DNA of 64,000 nucleotides from Methanosphaerula palustris E1-9c (GTDB taxonomy: Archaea; Halobacteriota; Methanomicrobia; Methanomicrobiales; Methanospirillaceae): the NCBI RefSeq assembly GCF_000021965.1, contig NC_011832.1:2583242-2647241 (forward strand), given 5' to 3'. Both the position numbers and the translations under genes were made by a program. The notes under the pieces were generated by a model. That model was not told where the DNA came from. It saw only the letters and a list, made by a program, of their open reading frames with translations, and made no database searches. Of the stretch, positions 55,756 through 64,000 are shown one piece after another (positions within the stretch are counted from its first letter, which is position 1; each line of letters starts with the position of its first letter).

Positions 55756-56327
55756 ACATGATTATTCATGACTGGTATGTGAAAAACCGGAGAGTAACCG
55801 AATTGTGATCAGATACCAGATCTGGTATCAATTCTGATGCCCGGGAATGTTCGTCACTGTTGATCGTAATCAAGCGGTACTCCCTGACTCGTCCGCGCGA
55901 CGCATCAGGGGTTCGGACTCCCCGCCGATGCAGCTCGTAACCTTCGCCTCTGATCGGGTCCTGGCACTGTCGGGGATCGATGGCGGACAGTCTGTCGTCT
56001 CCCCAATCGAAGGTCCCCTCGATCCCTGTTTCCCGAGGTCCTTATGGCACCACCACGCGATGATCGCCGGCAGGGCTTCACCTTCCACTCTGATCTCGAG
56101 GGACGAGCCGGCGCGACGTTCTGCTGATCGGTCGAGGTCTGTAAAAAATAACGGTAGGAGTTTCATATCAATCCCTATAGTCGTCGAACACTATGACGAT
56201 ATCATTGAAATCGACCTGGACGCCGCTACAGAGGAACAGGCCACAGAATCGATATCAGAAAATCGAAGATCTCATGTTGGAATCACCACTTTCACGATCC
56301 CTGAATGATCTGGTCTCACGATAATAT
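55756..56327. other. Gene-poor stretch with no supported coding sequence
   Basis: About 570 bases. Open frames exist on both strands (55847-56308 plus, 55870-56166 minus), but neither has recognisable similarity, a ribosome-binding site or normal composition. The DUF2148 promoter should lie at the left end; GATACCAGATCTGGTATC (55811-55828) is a perfect 18-base palindrome there and could be an operator. Confidence 0.45.
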
Positions 56328-56753
56328 TTGTTCTTAAAATTATCCCGGGCTTCTGTGGCTGTGGAAGTCCCCGGTCTTCAGGAGAGTAAGAACACGAGCA
56401 CGATTGTGGTTGCTGATACGCCCAACCTGCTCGGGAACTGGAGCGGGACGATCACCGGGTACACTAAAGGGGCAGGATACGACGCCTTCTCCGACGACAC
56501 CATGATCATGATGGTCACCGAACAGAAAGGCCGGATCTTCTCGGGAGATATCAGCCTCGCGAACCAGAGCGGAGTCTGGAAGGCGGTCACCTTCGCCGGG
56601 GTCATCGGCCGGGATGGCAGGACTCTCTCCATGGTCGAGGGGAAAGGAGGGCATTCTTCCGGCGACCTTATGCCTCCGGGTGAGATCGAGTTCATCTACT
56701 CGGATGAGGCCGAGCCCTTCACCATAGCGATCAACTCGCTGAAAAGGGATTGA
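56328..56753 (+). pseudogene. Beheaded third copy of the small lipoprotein family
   Basis: The frame lacks a proper start and signal peptide: it opens at a TTG in AT-rich DNA and joins the family at LQESKNTSTIV. From there it matches member 2 well (PNLLGNWSGTITGYTKGAGY, KGRIFSGDISLANQSGVW, VIGRDGRTLSMVE, FTIAINSLKRD). The sequence CTTCAGGAGAGTAAGAACACG keeps the linker of member 2, but the lipobox region is replaced. It is probably a 5'-truncated pseudogene, though a cytoplasmic form cannot be excluded. Confidence 0.6.
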
Positions 56754-56819
56754 GCTGCCCCCTCTCTTTCTTTCTCCTCAAACCACACTCATATTAAATC
56801 GTACGCGGTAACGAATAGT

Positions 56820-57716
56820 GTGGATTCACTCACCCATGCGCTGACGGCCGCCGTCCTTGCCTACGCCCTTGGTCTCCCGCAGCTCCTGCCGTTTATGGTG
56901 CTCGGTGCGGTCATCATCGACGCGGATGCGTTCTTCTCCCGGGTCTCGGACAGCGATCCCCGGCTCTACCTCTTCACCCATGGGGGGATCGCCCACAGCA
57001 TCGGAGGGGCGGTCGTCATGGCGGTGCTGGCATGGGCCGGCATCACGCTGGCGAGCCTCGCCGGGGCGATCCCAGCTGCCCTTTTGGCACCGGCTGGCAC
57101 CGTCGCATTCGCCGCCGTCCTCGGAGGGACATTCCTGCATATCGGGCTTGACTGGCTTGCCTGCCCGGGGATACCCCTCTGTGTGCCATTCTCGGATACG
57201 AAGTACACGGCCGGCATCCTCCCCGGGCCGAGCATTCTTCTCGCAGCGGTCAGCATCTTCATCCTGATCTGGATGGGGCTGGGGGTGATCGATCTTCCGA
57301 CCATGATCCTCCCCTACGTGGCGATCATCTGCGCATTTCTTGCGGTCCGTTTCGCGGCGTTCTGTGGTGTCCGGGTGGTCTTCCGGGCAGACCTGAGTGG
57401 GATCCGGCGGGCCGTGCCGATGGTCAGCCCCTTCCGGTGGCTGCTGATCGGTGAGACGCCGGAGACATGGACGGTGCGGGAGTACCGGGCCCTGCTGGGG
57501 ACGCCGGAGCCCACAGTATTTCTGAAGTACCGGAACACGACGGCAGCGGCGGTCGCACCCTACCTCGTCGACCCGGCGGTCAGGCGGGTCCGGTACCATT
57601 CGTACATCACGACGGTTACGCAGGAGGGGGCCGGCCTGGTCGTCGTCGACCCGCTGCGCAAGGCCGGGCTGATCTTCTATCCCCCGTACTTCACCGAGGT
57701 CCGGATTCCCCTGTAG
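56820..57716 (+). CDS. Metal-dependent hydrolase-type membrane protein (DUF457/YdjM-like)
   Basis: MDSLTHALTAAVLAYALGLP with the early His, AVIIDADAF and FTHGGIAHSIGGAVVMAVL supply the His/Asp set of the DUF457/LexA-regulated YdjM family. Four to five membrane helices follow, with a C-terminal soluble domain of about 90 residues. The start is GTG 56820. Family members are membrane metalloenzymes of poorly known substrate. It is monocistronic. Confidence 0.85.
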   Translation: MDSLTHALTAAVLAYALGLPQLLPFMVLGAVIIDADAFFSRVSDSDPRLYLFTHGGIAHSIGGAVVMAVLAWAGITLASLAGAIPAALLAPAGTVAFAAVLGGTFLHIGLDWLACPGIPLCVPFSDTKYTAGILPGPSILLAAVSIFILIWMGLGVIDLPTMILPYVAIICAFLAVRFAAFCGVRVVFRADLSGIRRAVPMVSPFRWLLIGETPETWTVREYRALLGTPEPTVFLKYRNTTAAAVAPYLVDPAVRRVRYHSYITTVTQEGAGLVVVDPLRKAGLIFYPPYFTEVRIPL

Positions 57717-57838
57717 GAAGTTAGGTCTCCTTCGCGGATAGTATGCGGCCTTAAAAGAACTGGCGAGAGAATATTGATATGAGAATACTGAGATTATGTC
57801 ATCGTCGATACTGATAATATCGACAGGATGTGAACGAA

Positions 57839-58054
57839 ATGCCTTTTGTTAAGATCGAGCATGTGGCGGGTGAGTTCTCTGCGGAACAGCGTGCTGACCT
57901 CGGCCGCGAGATCACTGACCTGGTCGCCAAAGCGGCGGGGGTACCACCAACACTGGTCTGGATCGTGTTCCACGAAATCCCGGCAGAGAACTGGATGATC
58001 GGCCGGAAGACCATCCCCGAACTCATGGGAGAAACGGGAGCGACGAAGAAGTAG
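57839..58054 (+). CDS. 4-oxalocrotonate tautomerase family protein
   Basis: The 71-residue protein starts MPFVKIEHVAGEFSAEQRAD, so removal of Met leaves the catalytic N-terminal Pro of the tautomerase superfamily. VWIVFHEIPAENWMIGRK supplies the conserved substrate region. It forms small hexamers in known members. An upstream in-frame GTG (57830) is rejected because it would bury the Pro. The substrate is unknown. Confidence 0.88.
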   Translation: MPFVKIEHVAGEFSAEQRADLGREITDLVAKAAGVPPTLVWIVFHEIPAENWMIGRKTIPELMGETGATKK

Positions 58055-58251
58055 GGAACCGGTTCTGCAGTATTTCAAGGGAGCGTCGCCTTACCCTCCG
58101 CCCTCGCCGTGAGTGTTGGCCGGCAGCGGCGGTGGTGTAAGGAAGAAGAGCCGGCTGGACATCGACCGAGGAAGGGGCGAAGCATTCGTACACGTTCACG
58201 GTGCCGGTGGCCGGCTCGATGACGGACCAGGTCAATCGGTTCAGTTCAGGT

Positions 58252-59106
58252 TCATGTCACCGACCATACCATCATCCCGATGTATTTTACAGAGTCAGAA
58301 ATGAACCTGCCACGAATGGAGGCAGATTTATAGAAGTCCCTGATTTTTTCTCTTATCTCATCGGAGAGATCCAGATTGATCTGCAAATAATCCATTGCCT
58401 TTTCAGCCGCTTCAGACCAATCCTGTTCCCGATGGTCCGATCTACAGTCGAACTTGATGATCGGATGATAACCCAGGGTATAAAGGTACATGAATGGATA
58501 TAACAACCCCGTCGTTAAGAGATTCTGCTCGGGTGCAACTCCCAGAATCCTGACATAGATATCACGGGGAATTTTATCCAGATTGTTCCTGATAAAATTA
58601 CTATAATAACAGTACTTCTTTGAACAAGCCGTCATCCGATCAAAAGTATCCACGTCTTTGATAGCGGGTGTCATCGATGCTATGACAAGATCAAACTTAT
58701 TTCGAAACCCCAGTTCATCGATATCTGCTGACCACCACGAGCATTCGACCGGGTTGATATGCAGTCCTTCACGCTCTGCCGTCTCCTTGAGGCGGTCGAG
58801 CATTCCGGATGAAATATCAAGTGACGTCACCTCTGCACCTGCACGGGCAAGGGGAATAGACAGGGATCCGTAACCACAACCGAGATCCAGAACCGTTGCC
58901 CCTGATGGTTGGAAACCAGCTTCATCCAGATGTCTAAAAAATTCAGCGTTCTTCTTCCGTTTACTCTCCTCATCTCCATCATTTCCAAACTGTCCCGCCC
59001 GTTTGTTCCACCGGACTGCCTGCAGTTCATCTGTGATCGAGTCGGATTCATCCATTGACGATCTCCAACACTCCACCCAGCATTTTACATTTTCATCCTG
59101 AATCAT
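58252..59106 (-). CDS. Class I SAM-dependent methyltransferase
   Basis: The 284-residue protein has a clear motif I VLDLGCGYGSLSIPLARAGA (about residues 72-91), VTSLDISSGMLDRLKE as motif II and FDLVIASMTPA as motif IV. The N-terminal extension (VRWNKRAGQFGN) is typical of small-molecule methyltransferases. A Met at residue 18 is an alternative start. It has no operon partner; the substrate cannot be inferred. It lies antiparallel to the tautomerase gene. Confidence 0.85.
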   Translation of the reverse strand: MIQDENVKCWVECWRSSMDESDSITDELQAVRWNKRAGQFGNDGDEESKRKKNAEFFRHLDEAGFQPSGATVLDLGCGYGSLSIPLARAGAEVTSLDISSGMLDRLKETAEREGLHINPVECSWWSADIDELGFRNKFDLVIASMTPAIKDVDTFDRMTACSKKYCYYSNFIRNNLDKIPRDIYVRILGVAPEQNLLTTGLLYPFMYLYTLGYHPIIKFDCRSDHREQDWSEAAEKAMDYLQINLDLSDEIREKIRDFYKSASIRGRFISDSVKYIGMMVWSVT

Positions 59107-59492
59107 ATGTACACCTGAATTTAGTTTCCACCATTATACCGATCATGGAAAAAATTTTCGATATTTGAATGATTGCGCCCCCCGGATCATATCATCTTGC
59201 CGAGGAATCCCATTCCTCGTCCGGGTCTACAAAAAATAGAGATTCTTCAGATAACGAGGAGAAGAACAAATAATCGCCCCCTTTGCCTGTCAGATTCATG
59301 CACGAACGTTGCGTTATTCAGGGTGATCAGAGTCGAAAACCCTACAGTTGATGCATATCCGGTTCTCCCATCTGGGAAAAGCAGATATGAGAAGAGTCCT
59401 AGGGACTCAGCACATAGAGTTACGCATCAAATCCTGGAATATACCAATCTTCGACACTTTTTATGTCTACGATCAAATCAGGGATGGTATGG
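59107..59492. other. Intergenic region upstream of the methyltransferase gene
   Basis: About 385 bases. AT-rich DNA close to 59110-59165 probably contains the methyltransferase promoter. A plus-strand frame (59173-59577) crosses the MoeA 3' end antisense and has no recognisable similarity. Nothing else stands out. Confidence 0.45.
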
Positions 59493-60680
59493 TCAACACG
59501 ATAGTTTCTCCGTCCTGAGCATCCGCACCTCAACCTCCTGTCCCCGAGCAAATGAATCAGATCCAGCCTTCTTATGAAGAACTGCATCTGCCCTGACCCC
59601 CATCATCTGTCCGAATTTTCTCTTGACGGGGGTGATCAGTGTCTTTCCATTCTTCTGATAGACCTTCATCATCAGGAACAGATCAAACCCCTTAAAAGAG
59701 ACAATCTCTTCAGTGAGTGTCCCTTTGACACAGGTATCCTGAGGAATCGGCACATCCCATTGCCTGAGCAGGGGGTATACCAATTCATGAAGAGCGGTCA
59801 GTGATGCGATTGAGGGACCAGGCATTCCAATCACAGGTCTTCCATTGACCTGAGCCAGGGTCACCGGTTTTCCAGGCCCCATCGCAACCCCATGGAAGAG
59901 GAGGGTCCCGCTTTGTTCCAATGCATCAACAGTATAATCCTTCGATCCGGCAGAAGAACCACCAAAGATCAGAACCATGTCACACTCTCTGCAGATCTTC
60001 GATACCTCCCGGGCAATAGAGGCAGGATCATCCGGAAGAATCGGATAGATCTCCGGGGTGATCCCGTATTGTTTCAGATACGTCGCAATCATGGACGAAT
60101 TACTATCTACGATCTGACCGGGGAGCGGGATCTTATCAGGAGAGATAATCTCATCACCGGTTGCGATCAGACCGATCCTCCAGGTCTTAATCCGGACATC
60201 AGGTATGCCATAGGTAAGCAGTGCCCCGATATCGAACGGGATGATAATGTGCCCCTTCTCCATGACCAGATCCCCTTTTACAATATCATCTCCGCACGGG
60301 ATAGTGTTCTGGAAAGGTGAAACCTGAGTATGAATCCGGTATCTCTTCTCGGCAACCAGCGTGATCTCTTCCATAGGGATGACTGCGTCATACCCCTCAG
60401 GTATTGGCATGCCGGTGTTTACCCGGGGAGCTTCCAGTTCAATACCGGTATCCTCTCCCGCCCCGATCGTCTCATCACTCTTCACGGCAATTCCATCGGG
60501 TCCGGAGAGGATCAGAGGAGGATTGGTCCGGTTCGAGTAGACCAGCTCAGCGAGGACACGACCTGACGCATCGGAAACCGGGATACATTCCGAATGATCC
60601 GGTGACTCAAATGACGTAACAATAATCTTTTTTGCTTCTGTCAGTGGCAAAAATTGTGAATTACTACATGTTCGCGGCAT
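59493..60680 (-). CDS. moeA: MoeA-like molybdopterin molybdotransferase
   Basis: The protein has the MoeA landmarks: PLTEAKKIIVTSF, ILSGPDGIAVKSDE, RVNTGMPIPEGYDAVIPMEE, VKGDLVMEKGHII, GLIATGDEIISP, LIFGGSSAGSKDYTVDAL, and MGPGKPVTLAQVNGRPVIGMPG for the molybdopterin site. It inserts molybdenum or tungsten into the pterin cofactor. The frame opens at GTG 60704, but ATG 60680 is chosen because AGGTGA lies six bases before it. About 395 residues is normal. No other cofactor gene adjoins it. Confidence 0.92.
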   Translation of the reverse strand: MPRTCSNSQFLPLTEAKKIIVTSFESPDHSECIPVSDASGRVLAELVYSNRTNPPLILSGPDGIAVKSDETIGAGEDTGIELEAPRVNTGMPIPEGYDAVIPMEEITLVAEKRYRIHTQVSPFQNTIPCGDDIVKGDLVMEKGHIIIPFDIGALLTYGIPDVRIKTWRIGLIATGDEIISPDKIPLPGQIVDSNSSMIATYLKQYGITPEIYPILPDDPASIAREVSKICRECDMVLIFGGSSAGSKDYTVDALEQSGTLLFHGVAMGPGKPVTLAQVNGRPVIGMPGPSIASLTALHELVYPLLRQWDVPIPQDTCVKGTLTEEIVSFKGFDLFLMMKVYQKNGKTLITPVKRKFGQMMGVRADAVLHKKAGSDSFARGQEVEVRMLRTEKLSC

Positions 60681-60704
60681 AGTGATCACCTGAAGATTGA
60701 TCAC

Positions 60705-61417
60705 AATAGGATTGGAAGAGTGATAAACTATTCTTTTGAACTTGTTATAATATCAACTGTTTATAATTATAAAAGTGCAGAGTAATTTCGGATGAAGGGC
60801 AATGACCGACCTCAATCGATTCAAACTATCTCGAAAAAACAGGCCTTAGTGTGATCGATATGAGAGTGCCCGATCAAGCGTTTCAAAGTGCACCGGGATT
60901 ACTGATATCTGGTGAGATCAGATCCAAACCCACACCATATATCACTCTTTGATTTGTTCCTCAATTTCCAGTTCACATTTTCGTATGACATGATCCAAGT
61001 AACGATGTCCTTGAGTTCAACCGCGAAAACCTATTCATTCCTGTTTTAAATGACTTTGGCAGGGAGTAACTTCTGCAGTCATCTCTAGGTTCCAGCAGCA
61101 GGGATACCTGGCGGTCAGGTCCCGACCCGACACCATGCCCCTCGATCTGCTTGCCCGGTCATCCGAAGAGTTGGTGCTGGTCCGAATCGGGTGAGTCCGG
61201 TGGTTGTCTCCATCGCTTCATGCGATCCCAGACCTTCACAGAGAGGAGATTCTGATCCTCCGCAGTCTCCCGAACTGGAGGGACCCGCAGTTCGACCGGA
61301 TCTGACTCTCGGTCTCCTGCCCTTGGCTGGAGGGTCTTCGAAATGATAGTAATTGAAGAGATACGGGATATTTGACCCATTCATCCCCTCTATGCTCTGC
61401 TCTTTTTAACTTCTTCT
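60705..61417. other. Gene-poor region of about 700 bases
   Basis: The first half is AT-rich (60720-61060) and includes the moeA promoter. The second half (61090-61380) is GC-rich and has coding-like texture. Its minus-strand frames (61115-61384) and a stop-broken plus frame (61136-61312) have no recognisable similarity. It may be decayed genes. No RNA gene was recognised. Confidence 0.45.
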
Positions 61418-61547
61418 TGCTGTGTTGCATAACTCAAATATGGGCAAAAAAATGGACTTTTTAACTCCATATCCCCACAGTTAATAGGCGATTTTCGCAT
61501 TATGCAACAAAGTAGATGAGGATATACCCTAGTTATGCAACACAGCA
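61418..61547. mobile_element. 130-bp MITE-like element with 17-bp inverted repeats
   Basis: TGCTGTGTTGCATAACT (61418-61434) and AGTTATGCAACACAGCA (61531-61547) are perfect inverted repeats. The interior is AT-rich, non-coding, and has a partial third copy (TTATGCAACA near 61500-61509). The ends resemble IS termini but differ from those of the IS at 51787. No target duplication is clear. Confidence 0.7.
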
Positions 61548-61561
61548 GTGTACTGAAAAAG

Positions 61562-61597
61562 TTTATATCTTATTACGCCCCCCACAGGGATGGTGAA
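61562..61597 (+). promoter_or_regulatory. TATA box and ribosome-binding site of the repeat-protein gene
   Basis: TTTATAT (61562-61568) and GGTGA (61591-61595) precede ATG 61603 at normal archaeal distances. The promoter begins 15 bases after the MITE-like element. Confidence 0.5.
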
Positions 61598-61602
61598 ATA
61601 GA

Positions 61603-61893
61603 ATGGTAGAGCATAAGAAGGGTCAGAATGAGGAAACTATGCGTTCCGAACCTGTGCCATCCCGGGAGGGACGCAAAGCCACGGGTAGTGTACGTGGTGG
61701 TACTCCTGAACAGCACAGTATGAGTGCCCGTGGAATCAAATCCTCAAAGAACCAGAAGAACTCAAAGGGTTCTGGTGGTGTGCGTGGCGGCACTCCTGAG
61801 CAGCACAGCCTGAGTGCCCGTGGAATCAAATCGAGTGGTATGAGCAGGTCGGCTGAGGATTCCTCGCATCATTCTTCCGGTCGAGGATCCTGA
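61603..61893 (+). CDS. Small basic protein with two 30-residue repeats (KGG-like)
   Basis: The 96-residue protein contains VRGGTPEQHSMSARGIKSS and VRGGTPEQHSLSARGIKSS, offset by exactly 30 residues (90 bases), joined by a Lys/Ser/Asn linker. It is hydrophilic, basic and likely disordered. The RGG-x-PEQ-x-x-x-x-A-x-G pattern recalls KGG/YciG stress-protein repeats (GGFASMDPEKQREIASKGG), but that link is an inference. A ribosome-binding site and TATA box support expression. The role is unknown; a stress or nucleic-acid-binding function is possible. Confidence 0.7.
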   Translation: MVEHKKGQNEETMRSEPVPSREGRKATGSVRGGTPEQHSMSARGIKSSKNQKNSKGSGGVRGGTPEQHSLSARGIKSSGMSRSAEDSSHHSSGRGS

Positions 61894-62238
61894 AGGTCTT
61901 GAAGAGATTTTGGGAAGAGTTCCACAGGTCTGGTGGTCTCTGACCGCGATCAGGTCTGCGGGTTACTTCCCCTGTTGATGCTCGGCCATATCAGTATAGG
62001 GCTTTAAGGGTATCTTTATGTCCTGTATGTTCCGCTATTGCTAATGTTTAATAGGTAAAAAGACCAATTCATTCTCATACGACTAGATGATTTTTTTGAT
62101 TGAGCCAGTTGACAGTACCGTGAATGCTGACACCGGAAAGATGCCATGCCACCCTGCAATGCAGAAAGGCCCGGGGCACCGGCAATTCACCACTGCACCG
62201 GTTTGCTTCTCATCTGGTGATCAGGGAGGGATCCCGTT
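61894..62238. other. Intergenic region
   Basis: About 345 bases. AT-rich DNA at 62000-62100 (GGGTATCTTTATGTCC, TTTAATAGG) may hold the promoter of the excisionase-like gene. A 60-codon frame at 62087 has poor composition and was not accepted. Confidence 0.45.
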
Positions 62239-62541
62239 ATGGAACACACCCGAGTCAGAGAATTTATAGCCCTCTCCCCAGACAGCAGAGTATGGGGGGA
62301 GATCATCACAGAACCACTGTTGACCGTCGCACAGGTGGCCGCGATCCTGCAGATCCGCGAAAAACTGGTCCGGAACCATATCAAGGAAAAACGGCTCAGA
62401 GCGGTTAAGATCGGTAAATACTGGCGGATCAAGTCGGAAGACCTTTCAGATTTTATTGAAGGAAGGACCGGGTCATCTGAAAGCACAATCCCGTCCCATG
62501 GGGTTGAGGATGATCCTGACCTCAACGCCGATAAAGAATAG
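62239..62541 (+). CDS. Excisionase-family helix-turn-helix DNA-binding protein
   Basis: The 100-residue protein contains PLLTVAQVAAILQIREKLVR, KRLRAVKIGKYWRIKSEDL and SDFIE, the MerR-like excisionase/HTH_17 fold: helix-turn-helix, wing, and closing helix (about residues 25-78). The C-terminal 20 residues are acidic. GGAGGGAT lies just upstream of the ATG. Stand-alone members are often regulators; no integrase or attachment site was found nearby. A T-run CGCTTTTTTATT follows the stop (62551-62562), between converging genes. Confidence 0.85.
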   Translation: MEHTRVREFIALSPDSRVWGEIITEPLLTVAQVAAILQIREKLVRNHIKEKRLRAVKIGKYWRIKSEDLSDFIEGRTGSSESTIPSHGVEDDPDLNADKE

Positions 62542-62635
62542 TCCCGCCGCTTTTTTATTATTTCCACAGGCTGATTGGAGGAGATCCAAACCAGTCGGAT
62601 CCTGCAAATATAAAGAAAAAAGATGTGGGGCAGTC

Positions 62636-63034
62636 CTATGACTGCTCGTCAGGGACGAACTTGGTCCCATAGTAGATCACTCCACTGTTCCCCTCGGTTG
62701 CGACCTTGCGGAAGACACTCTTGACCCGCATCCCGATCCTGATCTCTTCTGGAAGGCAGATAACCTGTGCGGTGAACTGAGGGCCCTCGTCCAGTTTTAT
62801 GATCGCAAGCACATAGGGGGTCTGCTGTGAGAACTGGTCCGAGGCTGACCTGATCACGGTGTGGGTGACGACGGTCCCCTTCCCCTCGAAGGTATGGTCC
62901 TCGATGACCCCAGTCCGCCTGCAGTCCGGGCAGAAAGTCCGGGGCGGGAAGAACCTTCTCCCGCAGGTGGTGCACTCAGTCCCGACCAGATTGTACCGCT
63001 GCGGGATCTTGCGCCAGAATCGTGCGACCGGCAT
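62636..63034 (-). CDS. DUF35 OB-fold/zinc-ribbon acyl-CoA-associated protein
   Basis: The N-terminal rubredoxin-like zinc ribbon has GTECTTCGRRFFPPRTFCPDC (two CxxC pairs, about residues 19-39). The OB-fold follows with GKGTVVTHTVI and PYVLAIIKLDEGP. At 132 residues it is standard for the archaeal DUF35 proteins. These bridge acetoacetyl-CoA thiolase and HMG-CoA synthase and channel acetoacetyl-CoA into the mevalonate (lipid) pathway. It starts two bases after the thiolase stop, in the same operon. Confidence 0.9.
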   Translation of the reverse strand: MPVARFWRKIPQRYNLVGTECTTCGRRFFPPRTFCPDCRRTGVIEDHTFEGKGTVVTHTVIRSASDQFSQQTPYVLAIIKLDEGPQFTAQVICLPEEIRIGMRVKSVFRKVATEGNSGVIYYGTKFVPDEQS

Positions 63035-63036
63035 GA

Positions 63037-64000
63037 TCAGGCCCTCCCGAGGATATGGACAGCCACCGAAGCCCCGGTTCCGCCGACATTCTGAGTCATT
63101 CCAATCTCTGCACCGTCGATCTGCCGCTTGCCGGCCTCCCCACGGAGTTGCTTCACGATCTCCCAGACCTGCTTGATCCCGGTCGCGCCGACCGGGTGGC
63201 CACAGGCCTTCAGCCCGCCGCTGGTATTGACCGGAAGCTTGCCGTTCAGTGCGGTCACGCCCTCCTCGGTCAGTTTGCCGGCCTCGCCCTTCTTACAGAA
63301 CCCGAGATCCTCGATCGCACAGATCTCTGCGATCGTGAAGCAATCGTGCACCTCGACCAGATCGATATCCTTCCGTTCGAGCTTCGCCATCTTGAAGGCC
63401 CGGTCTCCTGCAGCAACCGTCGCGTCCATCGTACTGATGTCCCGTCGATCATGAAGAGCGATCGTGTCCGATGCCTGTGCGGTAGCAAGCACCTTGATAG
63501 GGGTATCGGTGAACTCGTGCGCCCGCTCCAGTGGAGCCAGGATCACCGCGGCCGCCCCATCGGTGATCGGAGAACAGTCAAAGAGTCGCAACGGGTCAGC
63601 GACCAGCGAGGAGTTGATGACGGTGTCGATCGAGATCTCATGCTGAAACTGTGCGATCGGATTCCTGGCCCCATTATAGTGGTTCTTGACGGCGACCTGT
63701 GCCAGCTGCTCTCTGGTCAGCGGGTACCGGTTCATATAATCAGTGGCGATCATCGCGTACAGCCCAGGGAAGGTGGCTCCGACGAACCCTTCCCATTCCC
63801 GGTCTGCTGCCGCTGCCAGGGCGTCCACGCTGGTTGGGGTGTCGACATCGGTCATCTTCTCGACCCCGCCGGCGACCACGATATCCTCCATGCCGCTAGC
63901 CACCGCGATGACAGCCTGACGGAACGCAAGCCCGCCTGAACAGCAGGCCGACTCAACCCTCGTCGAGGGGGTGTGCTCTGAGGCGAGACCGGAATAGTCC
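63037..64000 (-). CDS. Thiolase (acetyl-CoA C-acetyltransferase), 5' part outside the window
   Basis: The frame stays open to the window edge, so the gene is incomplete at its 5' end. [20 protein letters not shown] holds the acyl-accepting active-site Cys. [32 protein letters not shown] with the catalytic His, and [15 protein letters not shown] follow in the usual thiolase order. An internal Met at 63903 is not the true start. In archaea this enzyme condenses two acetyl-CoA for the mevalonate pathway in complex with DUF35 and HMG-CoA synthase; an HMG-CoA synthase gene may lie just beyond the edge. Confidence 0.93.
   Translation of the reverse strand, partial: DYSGLASEHTPSTRVESACCSGGLAFRQAVIAVASGMEDIVVAGGVEKMTDVDTPTSVDALAAAADREWEGFVGATFPGLYAMIATDYMNRYPLTREQLAQVAVKNHYNGARNPIAQFQHEISIDTVINSSLVADPLRLFDCSPITDGAAAVILAPLERAHEFTDTPIKVLATAQASDTIALHDRRDISTMDATVAAGDRAFKMAKLERKDIDLVEVHDCFTIAEICAIEDLGFCKKGEAGKLTEEGVTALNGKLPVNTSGGLKACGHPVGATGIKQVWEIVKQLRGEAGKRQIDGAEIGMTQNVGGTGASVAVHILGRA

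Noticed and set aside
55847-56308. Open frames on both strands in the gap before the truncated lipoprotein
   Set aside because: Composition is unusual, neither has a ribosome-binding site, and neither resembles a known family.
61136-61384. Possible short genes or a tRNA-like segment (GGTCCGAATCGGG)
   Set aside because: No tRNA cloverleaf could be built around it, and the frames are broken by stops.

Overview
The window looks like chromosomal DNA of a GC-rich methanogenic archaeon, most likely of the Methanomicrobia/Methanomicrobiales type. This is inferred, not proven. Supporting signs are archaeal TATA boxes at leaderless distance from start codons, large stand-alone receiver/GAF/PAS histidine kinases with the HD-[IL]-x-NQ type H-box, HxlR regulators, many small flavin and Fe-S redox proteins, and a thiolase/DUF35 pair of the archaeal kind. 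No rRNA, tRNA or CRISPR array was seen.

Layout. 0-3.4 kb: membrane protein, then a tightly packed radical SAM/SPASM, methyltransferase and CofC-like transferase set. 3.2-10.1 kb: a membrane kinase-like protein fused to an acetyltransferase, a GNAT enzyme, a DUF998 membrane protein, an orphan substrate-binding protein, a SnoaL-like gene broken by an in-frame amber codon, and a secreted metallo-beta-lactamase/dockerin/lamin-tail protein. 10.2-21.4 kb: a signalling block with a CheB-CheR-PAS protein translationally coupled to a PAS histidine kinase, an intact receiver-GAF-PAS-kinase, and a decaying paralogue of it. 21.7-27.0 kb: membrane transport (AI-2E family, FUSC family, ABC-2 exporter, polytopic protein).

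27.1-41.6 kb is a redox-enzyme island. It holds an HxlR regulator divergent from a ferredoxin-nitroreductase, a tandem carboxymuconolactone-decarboxylase-like protein, an old-yellow-enzyme homologue, two iron-sulfur flavoproteins, a second nitroreductase, a flavin reductase, two DUF169 genes (one frameshifted), a TrmO homologue and a PNPOx-like protein. A 1439-residue eight-PAS hybrid kinase sits in the middle. 41.7-47.9 kb is a kdpABC-kdpD potassium uptake operon with four-base gene overlaps, in which KdpD has no kinase core.

48.2-56.8 kb is accessory DNA: three copies of a small lipoprotein family (one beheaded), an ADP-ribosylglycohydrolase, a tandem GIY-YIG-like protein, a complete IS element with 14-bp inverted repeats, a stretch of gene remnants, and two adjacent HxlR regulators with a CPYxC motif. 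56.8-64 kb holds a DUF457-type membrane protein, a tautomerase, a methyltransferase, a MoeA homologue, a roughly 900-bp gene-poor stretch containing a 130-bp MITE-like element, a basic 30-residue-repeat protein, an excisionase-like DNA-binding protein, and a DUF35/thiolase pair running off the window end.

No single block is clearly a new defence or biosynthetic system. The strongest leads are the rSAM/methyltransferase/transferase set, the HxlR-controlled redox island with a symmetric promoter palindrome, the kinase-GNAT fusion with a displaced phospho-acceptor, the kinase-less KdpD, and the graded decay of modular sensor genes built from an exact 375-bp PAS repeat.
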